DNA from: Tumebacillus lacus
GTDB taxonomy: Bacteria > Bacillota > Bacilli > Tumebacillales > Tumebacillaceae
Assembly: GCF_026410385.1 (NCBI RefSeq)
Contig: NZ_JAPMLT010000018.1
Span: 1 to 64,000 of the forward strand
DNA length: 64,000 nt
Reading direction: 5' to 3'
The notes beneath the pieces are model-generated. The model searched no databases. It saw nothing but the letters and a program-made list of their open reading frames with translations, and was not told where the DNA came from. How positions within the stretch are numbered: position 1 is the stretch's first letter; every line of letters begins with the position of its first letter. Of the stretch, positions 56,519 through 64,000 are shown piece after piece. The position numbers and the translations under genes are program-made.

Positions 56519-57238
56519 ATGGAACAACGCGAATCGATGCCGGTCTGGCGTTTTGGTGTCGCAGTCGTTTTTTTCTTGATTGCTTCAGTCGGGTTATACT
56601 GGGGGATCGGACAATGGGGGACAGAGCCGTCCGTCTCGTGGACGCTGCCGTTGCAGGGGGAGACGATCATCCTCGATGCCGGTCACGGCGGCGTGGACCC
56701 GGGAGCGGTCAGTGAGTCGGGCATCTTGGAGAAAGAGGTCACGCTGGCCGTCGCGGAACAGCTGCGAGGGATGCTGATCGCCGCCGGAGCCGATGTGGTG
56801 ATGATCCGCGAAGACGACGTCGATCTGGCTGAAGCAGAGACGAGAGGCTATTCCCGCCGCAAGAACGAAGACTTGCGCGAACGGGCCCGTTTGATCCGCG
56901 AGTCGGAAGCGTCGCTGTTCATCTCGTTGCATTGCAATGCGATCCCCTCCTCCAAATGGTCGGGTGCACAAACGTTCTACCAGGATCAACAGGAGGACAG
57001 CAAACTGCTGGCCGAGATGGTGCAAAAGCAGTTTGGAGAACGGCTGGGCAACTCGCGCACGATCAAAAAGCGCAATGATATCTATCTGCTCAAACGGGCA
57101 GAGAAGGTCGGCGTGTTGGTTGAACTCGGCTTCCTGTCCAATCCTGCCGAGGCGAAACAACTGACCGATCACGATCATCAAGAGAAACTGGCCAACGCTG
57201 TATACAAGGGAATTCTCGCGTACTACGCGGAAAAATAG
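56519..57238 (+). CDS. cwlD: CwlD, N-acetylmuramoyl-L-alanine amidase (spore cortex)
   Basis: This 239-residue zinc amidase (Amidase_3) is anchored by an N-terminal membrane helix (about 12-33). Zinc and catalytic residues His56 (DAGHGG), Glu72, His138 (SLHCN) and Glu202 (VELGFLSNP) are present. CwlD acts with PdaA in B. subtilis to make muramic delta-lactam in spore cortex. ATG 56519 follows AAGGAGGG by 10 bases; a longer frame from 56432 begins within the rpsI terminator. Confidence 0.92.
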   Translation: MEQRESMPVWRFGVAVVFFLIASVGLYWGIGQWGTEPSVSWTLPLQGETIILDAGHGGVDPGAVSESGILEKEVTLAVAEQLRGMLIAAGADVVMIREDDVDLAEAETRGYSRRKNEDLRERARLIRESEASLFISLHCNAIPSSKWSGAQTFYQDQQEDSKLLAEMVQKQFGERLGNSRTIKKRNDIYLLKRAEKVGVLVELGFLSNPAEAKQLTDHDHQEKLANAVYKGILAYYAEK

Positions 57239-57249
57239 GAGGTCGCACG

Positions 57250-57669
57250 TTGAAAAAGCAGTTGTGGCAAGGTCTGTGCCTGGCTGTCGCGGTCTTTGCG
57301 TGCGCAGGCTGTTCCGGCGGACATGAGAGCGAGCCAACGGGCAAACAGGCACAGGCAAACCTTATCGTAGACGCAGCACACTCGGCCTACCCGTATTTCA
57401 AACTGGTCAACCAAGGCGCAACACACGCGGATCAGGTCACCGTCGCCGAAACGAAAACACAGGAGAGCGTATCGGTGATCGCCCTGCAAACAAAAGACGG
57501 TCAGACGGTGCCTGCCGGGGAGACCGTCAGGCTCAAGCCGGGTGACAGCGCGCATTATCAGATGCGATCCCAAGATGTGCGCGAGTTCACGGTGCGCTGG
57601 GTGGAAGATGGGGTATCATTTGAAAAGAACGTGCAGCTCAAAGAGCCGCAAAAAATCGAGACGCATTAA
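57250..57669 (+). CDS. Small putative lipoprotein of unknown function
   Basis: This 139-residue protein has a signal peptide ending in a weak lipobox (CAGC, Cys20 or 21). The mature part is hydrophilic and mainly beta-strand-like, with no motif I recognise. It starts with TTG after AGGAGGT, 11 bases behind cwlD, so it is probably co-expressed with it. It takes the place between cwlD and salA, where B. subtilis has nothing. A role in spores is inference from location. Confidence 0.65.
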   Translation: MKKQLWQGLCLAVAVFACAGCSGGHESEPTGKQAQANLIVDAAHSAYPYFKLVNQGATHADQVTVAETKTQESVSVIALQTKDGQTVPAGETVRLKPGDSAHYQMRSQDVREFTVRWVEDGVSFEKNVQLKEPQKIETH

Positions 57670-57712
57670 AAATGTGGTATACTGATACCGCTGATTTTGA
57701 GGAGGTGGCACA

Positions 57713-58792
57713 ATGTTGACCGAACAGGCCATTCTGGACGCTCTGCGTCCTGTACAAGATCCTGAAGTACATAAAAGCATCGTGGAACTGGGCATGGTGC
57801 GCAAAGTGGAGATCAAAGGTGATCACGCAGCCATCGAGGTCGTGTTGACCATCGCGGGTTGCCCGTTGCGCAACAAGATCGACATGGACGTGCGCGAGGC
57901 ATTGGCACAAGTGGACGGGCTGAAGACGTACGACTTGCAACTGGGCACGATGACCGATGAAGAGCGCGCCAATTTCCGCGCGGTCCTGCAAGGGACAAAG
58001 GACCAGCCGGTCCCCACCTTGCTCGATCCGGAGTCTAAGACATTGTTTCTTGCGATCGCATCGGGCAAAGGCGGCGTCGGCAAATCGACCGTGACCGCCA
58101 ACCTCGCCGTGGCGCTGGCCAAAATGGGCTATCGCGTCGGCGTGATCGATGCGGACATCTACGGGTTCTCGATCCCCGGTATCTTTGGCATCGGCGATCA
58201 AAAGCCAACGTTGATCGACAACATGCTGTTGCCGGTGATCAAGCATGATGTCAAGATCATCTCGATGCATTTCTTCGTGCCGGACAACCGTCCGGTGATC
58301 TGGCGCGGCCCGATGCTCGGCAAGATGATGCGCAACTTCTTTGCGGAAGTCCATTGGGGCGACATCGACATCATGCTGCTGGACATGCCGCCTGGCACGG
58401 GTGATATGGCGCTCGACGTCCACCAGATGCTGCCGAAGAGCAAGGAAGTCATCGTCACCACGCCGCAGTTGCATGCGACCGAGGTGGCTGCGCGCGTCGG
58501 TACGATGGCGATCCAGACCAATCACGAGATCCTCGGTGTCGTGGAAAACATGTCGTACTTCGAAGCGCATGGCGAGAAGCATTACATCTTTGGCAAAGGC
58601 GGCGGCGAACGCCTCGCGCTGGAGTTAAAGACCGAAGTGCTCGCTCAGATCCCGCTCGGTGTGGCTGAAGAAAAGGGCGATGCGATCTATGATCCGCAGA
58701 CGCCTCAGGGTGAAGCATACGCCCGTCTCGCCAAGACGATCGGCCGAAAAATCGATGCGGTGACGATGGTCGGCGATCGCGAAAACTTCTAG
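57713..58792 (+). CDS. salA: Mrp/NBP35-family P-loop ATPase (SalA-like)
   Basis: This 359-residue protein has an N-terminal MIP18/DUF59 domain (3-80) and a deviant Walker A SGKGGVGKST (117-126). A DADIYG motif and LDMPPGTGD follow. The C-terminal CxxC that binds an Fe-S cluster in many Mrp proteins is missing: ENMSYF is followed by EAHGEKH. This matches the cwlD-salA-gerD order, where SalA is a regulator in B. subtilis. Iron-sulfur carrier and regulator roles remain open. Confidence 0.88.
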   Translation: MLTEQAILDALRPVQDPEVHKSIVELGMVRKVEIKGDHAAIEVVLTIAGCPLRNKIDMDVREALAQVDGLKTYDLQLGTMTDEERANFRAVLQGTKDQPVPTLLDPESKTLFLAIASGKGGVGKSTVTANLAVALAKMGYRVGVIDADIYGFSIPGIFGIGDQKPTLIDNMLLPVIKHDVKIISMHFFVPDNRPVIWRGPMLGKMMRNFFAEVHWGDIDIMLLDMPPGTGDMALDVHQMLPKSKEVIVTTPQLHATEVAARVGTMAIQTNHEILGVVENMSYFEAHGEKHYIFGKGGGERLALELKTEVLAQIPLGVAEEKGDAIYDPQTPQGEAYARLAKTIGRKIDAVTMVGDRENF

Positions 58793-58798
58793 ATACAG

Positions 58799-58831
58799 CA
58801 AAAAACCACCCGCTCGACGGGTGGTTTTTTA
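58799..58831. terminator. Bidirectional terminator of salA and gerD
   Basis: AAAAAACCACCCG / CGGGTGGTTTTTT is a 13-bp stem with A- and T-runs on both sides. It serves salA from the left and gerD, coded on the other strand, from the right. Confidence 0.9.
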
Positions 58832-58919
58832 CGTCTATGCTATCACTTGGAAAAACGTATGTGTGGCCATGCGGTTTGGAACACAGCGGTAGGCTGTCAG
58901 GGGTTGGGAGTGTCGTGGA

Positions 58920-59750
58920 TTAACTTCCACCGCCACCACCGCCGCCGCCACCTTCTCCGCCGCCGCTTTCCTTGCCGCCGGATTCGCCGCCTTCTTCTCC
59001 GCCCTCGCTCTCTTTTTTCTCCTCTTTCTTCTTCTCTTCTCCGCCTTCGTCTTTCTTTTTCTCTTCGCCGCCCTCTTCTTTTTTCTTCTCTTCGCCCCCG
59101 CCTGTGCTTTGGCCCTGGGCTTTCTTTTCGTTCGGCGTGCGTTCGGTGGTGCCTTCTCGGATCGCTTCTTTGATCAGTTCCAAATACATCAGGCGAAACT
59201 CCGGATTTTGCAACGCTTGCGTCATGATCGCCATCGTCTGTTTCCGGTACTCCGGCGTTTTCATCAAGTCGTAGAGGTTGCGGGTGAACTCCGGAGACTT
59301 CATCAGATCGAGCATCATCATTTGGTACTCGGGGTCTTGCATGAGCAATTTCAACGTCTTCTCGTTGTCCTTTTTAAATGCTTTCGCCAATGCGGTGGCA
59401 AACTTCGGGTTGCGCATCTGCTCTTGCAATGTCAGGTGAGCGGAACCGTCCGTCAACGCTTTTTGCATGGCGATCTGCACATCTGCTTCGTTGATCGCCA
59501 AGGAATGTTTGAACTGCGGGTCACGTACGATGTCTTTTAACGTGTCCATGCCTTCTTTGGTATGGAGGATATCGAGGACCATCGATTTGGTTTCATTATA
59601 GCGGGCGTTGGCTTCCGTCTCTTGGGCCCCGCCGCTTGATTGCGACTGCGAACCGCCGCCGCCGGAGCTGCACCCATTGACGCTGACGAACGTCAGGAGG
59701 AAGACCATGAGGATAGCTGCGATCTGTCCGATTGTTCCAGGACGTTTCAA
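58920..59750 (-). CDS. gerD: GerD, spore germination lipoprotein with long C-terminal tail
   Basis: This 276-residue protein has a signal peptide with lipobox VNGC (Cys27), so it is a lipoprotein. The helical GerD core (about 50-200) has IVRDPQFKHSLAIN and repeated MQDPEY/MKSPEF/MKTPEY units. In B. subtilis GerD clusters germinant receptors in the inner spore membrane. Residues about 202-276 are a Glu/Lys/Gly repeat tail ending in a long Gly run. Start is TTG at 59750, 7 bases after AAGGGGGTGA. It is convergent with salA. Confidence 0.9.
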   Translation of the reverse strand: MKRPGTIGQIAAILMVFLLTFVSVNGCSSGGGGSQSQSSGGAQETEANARYNETKSMVLDILHTKEGMDTLKDIVRDPQFKHSLAINEADVQIAMQKALTDGSAHLTLQEQMRNPKFATALAKAFKKDNEKTLKLLMQDPEYQMMMLDLMKSPEFTRNLYDLMKTPEYRKQTMAIMTQALQNPEFRLMYLELIKEAIREGTTERTPNEKKAQGQSTGGGEEKKKEEGGEEKKKDEGGEEKKKEEKKESEGGEEGGESGGKESGGGEGGGGGGGGGS

Positions 59751-59911
59751 CGGTACGTCACCCCCTTTATTGGATGATGTTAGTTTGTGTCTTGGGAACA
59801 AACGTATACAGGCAAGATGTGTCCATTTCCTGCCTTCCGGGAAATGATTGTCGAATGATGCGGGATCTATGATATGATAAGGGAAGTTTGCAAAGCCAAG
59901 GAGGGCGCAAG

Positions 59912-60514
59912 ATGAACCTTCGCAAGTTCTGGAAATTGTTTCTGTCGACCGCGCTGGTCGGCTGTCTGTTAGGAGCTCTCTCGGCTGTGACCGAGTTGTT
60001 CCATGTGAGCCTTCAGACGGGCATCATCACCGGCGGTTTCCTGTCCGCCACGACGATGATGGGCTTCTGGGCGTATCTGACGTTAAACTTCACCATGCGC
60101 AACTTCGTGTCGTTCCGCATCTGGCAGATCATTCAGGTGCTGTTGATCGCATTGGTCTTCTACGACCTCATCTACTTCCGCTGGTTGTGGACAGGCAAAG
60201 GGGAGGGCAGTCTGACCCCGTTCGTCCTGTTTGCGATCTGGCCGCTGTTGATTGCGTTTGTCGCGGCATTCGTAAAGGGCAAGATCTCCGGCATGAAAAA
60301 CTTCATCCCGGCCGTCTTCTTCCTCTACGTGATGACGGGGGTCGAGTGGTTTGTCGCGCTGAAGTCCAACGCAGGGCTGCAAACCACGTTGATCGGCTTG
60401 ATCTTGCTGGGGTGCAACGTGTACATCCTGTTCATGTACACGCGTCTTTTAAATCAGCCGAACGATAAAAATGAGCTAGGCGCAACCGTAAAACAGCCCT
60501 CACCTGTCAAGTGA
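59912..60514 (+). CDS. kbaA: KbaA, KinB-signalling membrane protein
   Basis: This 200-residue protein has six predicted membrane helices and few polar motifs (HVSLQTGIITGGFLSATT in the second helix region). B. subtilis KbaA is needed for KinB kinase input into sporulation. It lies between gerD and pdaB as there. ATG 59912 follows AAGGAGGG. Its stop codon is inside the downstream terminator stem. Confidence 0.88.
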   Translation: MNLRKFWKLFLSTALVGCLLGALSAVTELFHVSLQTGIITGGFLSATTMMGFWAYLTLNFTMRNFVSFRIWQIIQVLLIALVFYDLIYFRWLWTGKGEGSLTPFVLFAIWPLLIAFVAAFVKGKISGMKNFIPAVFFLYVMTGVEWFVALKSNAGLQTTLIGLILLGCNVYILFMYTRLLNQPNDKNELGATVKQPSPVK

Positions 60515-60526
60515 GGGCTGTTTTCG
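60491..60526. terminator. Bidirectional terminator of kbaA and pdaB
   Basis: AACAGCCCTCAC / GTGAGGGCTGTT is a 12-bp stem with a 7-base loop. Ts follow on both strands. The kbaA stop TGA (60512-60514) lies in the 3' arm. Confidence 0.88.
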
Positions 60527-60544
60527 CATACACATGCATACAAG

Positions 60545-61342
60545 CTACTCTTGTCGCGACGAGACGTTGGCGTTGGCCAACAGTTCGCTGACAGACACGA
60601 AATCATAGCCTTTTTGCTTTAATCCGTCGATGATGCGGGGCAGAGCGTCGATCGTCTGCAGAGCGGAGTCGCTGGCGTGCATCAGGATGATGTCGCCCGG
60701 CACTGCCTTGGTCACCACGCGTTCGACGATCTTGTCCGGCCCCGGACGCATCCAGTCGCGGGAGTCGGTGTGCCATTGCACGACCGTGTAGCCCATGTCG
60801 TTCAGTTGTTTCACGACGCGCTTGTCAAAAGCGCCGTTTGGCGTGCGGATCAGATTGGTCTTGACGCCGGTGGTATCGAGGATCGCCTGCTCCGATTTGG
60901 TCACTTGTTCGCGAATCCATTCGTTGGGGTATTTGGGGAAATCGTCGTGTTTGTGACCGTGGTTGCCGATTTCGTAGCCCATCGTCTTGATCCGTTTGGC
61001 CAGTTCCGGGTGGGTGGTCGTCCACGGACCGGAGAGGAAGAAGGTCGCCTTCTTCACGCCTTTTTGTTCGAGGATGTCGAGGATCGGACCCGGTGCTTTT
61101 TCACCCCAGGAGATATCGAACGTGAGTGCAACGATCTTTTTCTCCGTTTCCACCTTATAGATGGCACCGGCAGGCACCGGCTTTTTCACTTCTTTCTTCT
61201 TGCCGGCCGTTTCGACTGCAGCGGCGGGGAAGACGCTGGTCGTATCCGCCTGCGACCAGAGCAAGCCCATAAACAACAGGACCGTCATGAACAGGACGCC
61301 GAGCTGCTTGGCTTGGCGTCGATAGGCACGATCTTTACGCAA
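60545..61342 (-). CDS. pdaB: PdaB, sporulation polysaccharide deacetylase
   Basis: This 265-residue NodB-fold protein has an N-terminal membrane anchor or signal (about 13-30). Motif 1 TFDISWG carries Asp76. Motif 2 has His128 and His132 (NHGHKH). The RTPNGAFD, HTDSRDW and ILMHASD motifs follow. PdaB is needed for spore cortex stability in B. subtilis. Start is TTG, 8 bases after GGAGGTG. It is divergent from the SpoIIM-family gene. Confidence 0.92.
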   Translation of the reverse strand: MRKDRAYRRQAKQLGVLFMTVLLFMGLLWSQADTTSVFPAAAVETAGKKKEVKKPVPAGAIYKVETEKKIVALTFDISWGEKAPGPILDILEQKGVKKATFFLSGPWTTTHPELAKRIKTMGYEIGNHGHKHDDFPKYPNEWIREQVTKSEQAILDTTGVKTNLIRTPNGAFDKRVVKQLNDMGYTVVQWHTDSRDWMRPGPDKIVERVVTKAVPGDIILMHASDSALQTIDALPRIIDGLKQKGYDFVSVSELLANANVSSRQE

Positions 61343-61454
61343 GAAAACAGCACCTCCAACTCATAAAGAATTGCGATTTTTGTCCCCTTTACTCTATGGC
61401 AAAGCCCGTCCGATTATGCGGACGGGCACGATGCCGATCAAGGAGAGATCATTC

Positions 61455-62048
61455 ATGCAAAGCCTGCGCATCTTGCGCCAAAATCGTTCGTATATCCTGC
61501 TTGCTGCTGCCTTGTTTATGATCGGATGGGTGCTCGGGGCGGTCTTTCAGGAAGCGCTGATGGAACTGGTTGCGACCAGCCTGCAGCATCTGCAAGACAT
61601 CGTGGAAAAGACACAAGCCAAAAACAGCCCGCTCTACACCTCGGGCGTGATCTTCCTCAACAACCTGATGGCCTCATTTGCGATGATGTTGTACGGCATC
61701 CCGTTTGCTTTCTTGACCGTTTTTGCCCTCTTCCTGAACGGATTGACGGTCGGCGTGGTCTTTCAGATGGCCGGGGAGCACGGATCTTTGTGGGAGATGG
61801 TCCTCTACGGTTTGTTGCCGCACGGGATCTTTGAGTTGCCGGCGATCTTTATCGCGGCCGCCTTTGGCATCAAGCTCGGGCTGATCTGGTTCCGCCCGCT
61901 GCCGGAGATGACGCGGATGCAAAGCTTTAAACACGTGTTCCGCGAAGTGTTCAGCATCTCGTGGGTGATCGTGTTGTTGCTGGTCGTGGCGGGCCTCGTG
62001 GAAGGTCTGGTCACACCGGTTTTATTGGAGACATTCGTACTGAAATAA
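61455..62048 (+). CDS. SpoIIM-family (DUF95) membrane protein
   Basis: This 197-residue protein has about five membrane helices and the stage II sporulation protein M core (NNLMASFAMMLYGIPFAF, then LLPHGIFELPAIFIAAAFGI). SpoIIM acts in the engulfment complex of B. subtilis; this may be a paralogue, since spoIID/P are not nearby. ATG 61455 follows AAGGAGAG by 7 bases. The 5' region holds a perfect 9-bp hairpin (61404-61427). Confidence 0.8.
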   Translation: MQSLRILRQNRSYILLAAALFMIGWVLGAVFQEALMELVATSLQHLQDIVEKTQAKNSPLYTSGVIFLNNLMASFAMMLYGIPFAFLTVFALFLNGLTVGVVFQMAGEHGSLWEMVLYGLLPHGIFELPAIFIAAAFGIKLGLIWFRPLPEMTRMQSFKHVFREVFSISWVIVLLLVVAGLVEGLVTPVLLETFVLK

Positions 62049-62054
62049 GCAACA

Positions 62055-62092
62055 GCCGCCGATCTGATGAGGTCGGCGGTTCTATTTTTCTT
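62055..62092 (+). terminator. Terminator after SpoIIM-family gene
   Basis: AGCCGCCGA / TCGGCGGTT is a 9-bp stem with a 10-base loop, followed by CTATTTTTCTT. Confidence 0.8.
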
Positions 62093-62225
62093 CCGTTTGC
62101 ATATTTATTGATCGGCGTGTATTATTATTTTCTGTATACGAGATTCATCTGTATCATATACAATAAAGTGAAAGATTCAGAAAAAAATAGAGAGATCCTC
62201 ATCTCGATATAAGGGGGAACCAAAG

Positions 62226-63029
62226 ATGAAAAAGAATTGGAAAACCGCAGTGGCAGGCTCGTTGATCGTGGGCCTGAGCTTGGTGGCGGTCGGTTGCGGC
62301 TCCAGCGAGACGACGGCTCCGAAAGACAACGCAGGCGGTTCGACCGGAACGGTGAAAGAGTACAAGGTCGGCACCGACGCAACCTATGCACCGTTTGAAT
62401 CGAAAGACGGCGACACGATCAAAGGCTTTGACATCGATGTGCTCAACGCGATTGGCGCAGAAGTCGGCGCGAAGTTCACTTACCAACATATCTCGTGGGA
62501 CGGGATCTTCCTCTCCCTGAACCAAGGCGACGTCGATCTGGTCGCATCGGCGGTGACGATCACCGACGAGCGCAAGAAAACGTTCGATTTTTCCGACCCG
62601 TACTTTGATGCGACGCAGATGATCATCTTCAAAAAAGGCGCCGATATCAAGTCCCTGAACGACCTGAAAGGCAAAGTGGTCGCGGTGCAAAGCGCCACCA
62701 CCGGCGAAGAGGTCGTCTCGAACCTGCTGGGCACCGACAGCAAGGACATCAAGCGTTTTGAAGCAATGCCGCTCGCTCTGCTCGAACTGAAAAACGGCAA
62801 CGCGGAAGCTGCGGTCGGCGACAACGGCGTCGTGCTGGAGTATGTGAAAAACAACGGGGCGGACGGTCTGGAAACGGTTGTGGACACCTCCTTCGAGAAA
62901 GAAAACTACGGCTTTGTTGTGAAGAAAAACAACTCGGAAGTGCAAAAGTTGCTCAACGACGGGATCAAAAAGATCAAAGAAAACGGCAAGCTCGACGAAA
63001 TCAATAAAAAGTACGGCTTCAAAAAATAA
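62226..63029 (+). CDS. ABC transporter amino-acid-binding lipoprotein
   Basis: This 267-residue solute-binding protein has a lipobox VAVGC (Cys24). The SBP_bac_3 fold is marked by KVGTDATYAPFE, FDIDVLNAIG, SAVTITDERKKTFDFSDPYF and the C-terminal KLDEINKKYG. It is likely to bind a polar amino acid such as glutamine or arginine; the ligand is not set by sequence. AAGGGGGAA precedes the ATG. The ~175 bases before it show an AT-rich segment without a clear promoter. Confidence 0.92.
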   Translation: MKKNWKTAVAGSLIVGLSLVAVGCGSSETTAPKDNAGGSTGTVKEYKVGTDATYAPFESKDGDTIKGFDIDVLNAIGAEVGAKFTYQHISWDGIFLSLNQGDVDLVASAVTITDERKKTFDFSDPYFDATQMIIFKKGADIKSLNDLKGKVVAVQSATTGEEVVSNLLGTDSKDIKRFEAMPLALLELKNGNAEAAVGDNGVVLEYVKNNGADGLETVVDTSFEKENYGFVVKKNNSEVQKLLNDGIKKIKENGKLDEINKKYGFKK

Positions 63030-63064
63030 TCCGATCCCATTTATGAGAGCTGGATTACGGGAGG

Positions 63065-63096
63065 TGCGCAACCCTGTAAACGGGTTGCGCATTTTT
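63065..63096 (+). terminator. Attenuating terminator between binding protein and permease
   Basis: TGCGCAACCC / GGGTTGCGCA is a perfect 10-bp stem with loop TGTAAAC, followed by TTTTT. Partial read-through would give more binding protein than permease. Confidence 0.85.
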
Positions 63097-63133
63097 CCCT
63101 TCTCCATGCATTTTTGTTGAAGGAGTGTGAGTC

Positions 63134-63793
63134 ATGACAGATTTTCAATGGGATGCGTTGATTAAATATTTGCCTTATTTCTTCGATGGTCTCGTGATGA
63201 CGGTGGAGCTCACCGTGATCGCCGTGATCCTCGGCACGGTGCTCGGTCTGTTCGCAGGCATGGGCCGTCTGACGAAGATCGCGCCGCTGCGCTGGTTGTC
63301 CAACATCTATGTCGGCTTCTTTCGGGGCACGCCGCTGTTCGTGCAGATCCTCCTGATTCACTTTGCGGTGATGCCGGGGATCTTCGGCAAATCGTCGGCG
63401 TTTGTGTCGGGTATCGTCGCCCTGTCTTTGAACGCGGGCGCATACATCGCGGAGATCTTCCGCGCTGGCATCCAGTCGATCGACCGCGGCCAGATGGAAG
63501 CTGCGCGCTCGCTCGGTCTGACGCAAGGACAAGCCATGCGCACCGTCATCCTGCCGCAAGCGGTGCGCCGCATGTTGCCGCCGCTGGGCAATGAAGCGAT
63601 CATGCTGCTGAAAGACTCGTCTCTGCTCGCCGCGATCTCGCTGCAGGAGATGACGTTCTATGCCAAGCTGATGCAGGGCAAAACCTACCTCGCGTGGGAG
63701 CCGTACCTGACGCTGGCGTTGATGTATCTCGTGTTGACGATGTTGCTCGCACAGGTCGTCAAGTTCTTGGAAAGGAAGTATGGAACCTTATGA
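63134..63793 (+). CDS. ABC transporter permease, polar amino acids (GlnP-like)
   Basis: This 219-residue membrane protein has five predicted helices (HisM/GlnP type). The EAA-loop reads QMEAARSLGLTQGQAMRTVI and the segment LPPLGNEAIMLLKDSSL is typical. AAGGAGTG precedes the ATG. Its stop overlaps the ATPase start by 4 bases (ATGA). Confidence 0.93.
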   Translation: MTDFQWDALIKYLPYFFDGLVMTVELTVIAVILGTVLGLFAGMGRLTKIAPLRWLSNIYVGFFRGTPLFVQILLIHFAVMPGIFGKSSAFVSGIVALSLNAGAYIAEIFRAGIQSIDRGQMEAARSLGLTQGQAMRTVILPQAVRRMLPPLGNEAIMLLKDSSLLAAISLQEMTFYAKLMQGKTYLAWEPYLTLALMYLVLTMLLAQVVKFLERKYGTL

Positions 63794-64000
63794 TCACAGT
63801 CCGCAACCTGCACAAGTCGTTCGGTCAAAACGAAGTTCTCAAAGGCGTCGACTGCGAGATCAAAGAGCGGGAAGTGGTCTGTGTCATCGGCCCGTCCGGC
63901 TCCGGGAAATCGACCTTTCTGCGCTGTCTGAACCGTCTCGAAGACATCACGTCCGGCGAGGTGATCGTGCTCGAGAAAAACATCACCGACCCGCGCATCG
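63790..64000 (+). CDS. ABC transporter ATP-binding protein (GlnQ-like), partial
   Basis: The first 70 codons of a polar amino-acid ABC ATPase are present. MITVRNLHKSFGQNEVLKGV and Walker A GPSGSGKST are followed by FLRCLNRLEDITSGEVIV. The gene runs off the window end. It completes a binding protein-permease-ATPase operon. Confidence 0.93.
   Translation, partial: MITVRNLHKSFGQNEVLKGVDCEIKEREVVCVIGPSGSGKSTFLRCLNRLEDITSGEVIVLEKNITDPRI

Overview
The window (about 64 kb) comes from the chromosome of an endospore-forming Firmicute with high G+C third positions. Gene order follows the Bacillus subtilis origin-proximal ctsR-to-pdaB segment almost gene for gene. The protein sequences and codon use suggest Alicyclobacillaceae, possibly Tumebacillus or a relative; that assignment is inference from sequence character, not from a database search.

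Layout. (1) 1-625: end of an rRNA operon (23S 3' end, folded spacer, 5S, terminator). (2) 770-3571: two tandem, nearly identical secreted C39-like cysteine peptidases, a TetR regulator and a HAD phosphatase. (3) 3672-13583: CtsR-controlled proteolysis operon (ctsR-mcsA-mcsB-clpC), then radA, disA, pssA, a CarD-like regulator and a PIN/TRAM protein. (4) 13712-21823: ispD, a suspicious 400-bp gap with homopolymer runs, ispF, gltX, a cysteine T-box with cysE-cysS, then mrnC, rlmB, rae1 and sigH. (5) 21896-38728: an initiator tRNA, rpmG-secE-nusG, rplK-rplA, the L10 leader with rplJ-rplL, an RsmC-like methyltransferase, rpoB-rpoC, an L7Ae-like protein, rpsL-rpsG-fusA-tuf. (6) 38805-54580: the S10-spc-alpha ribosomal protein superoperon, including secY, adk, map, infA, rpsD and rpoA. 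(7) 54688-62048: truA, rplM-rpsI and a sporulation block (cwlD, a small lipoprotein, salA/mrp, gerD, kbaA, pdaB and a SpoIIM-family protein). (8) 62226-64000: an amino-acid ABC transporter, cut by the window edge.

How the parts work together. Most of the window is the core information-processing machinery: RNA polymerase alpha, beta and beta', elongation factors, about 30 ribosomal proteins and Sec components. It is punctuated by well-formed sigma-A promoters, several of them with extended -10 elements, and by intrinsic terminators and RNA leaders (T-box, L10 leader). Protein quality control and c-di-AMP synthesis sit upstream, spore germination and cortex functions downstream. Differences from B. 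subtilis are pssA and carD inserted between disA and yacL, rpsD inside the alpha operon, no ECF transporter genes between rplQ and truA, and no ybaJ/ybaK before cwlD.

No wholly new multi-gene system was found. The observations most worth checking are the poly-G/poly-C gap at 14679-14760, which looks like a sequencing artefact, the tandem secreted peptidases, a hairpin placed between the Shine-Dalgarno and start codon of nusG, a possible leaderless upstream ORF before rpoB, and the long charged/glycine tail of GerD.
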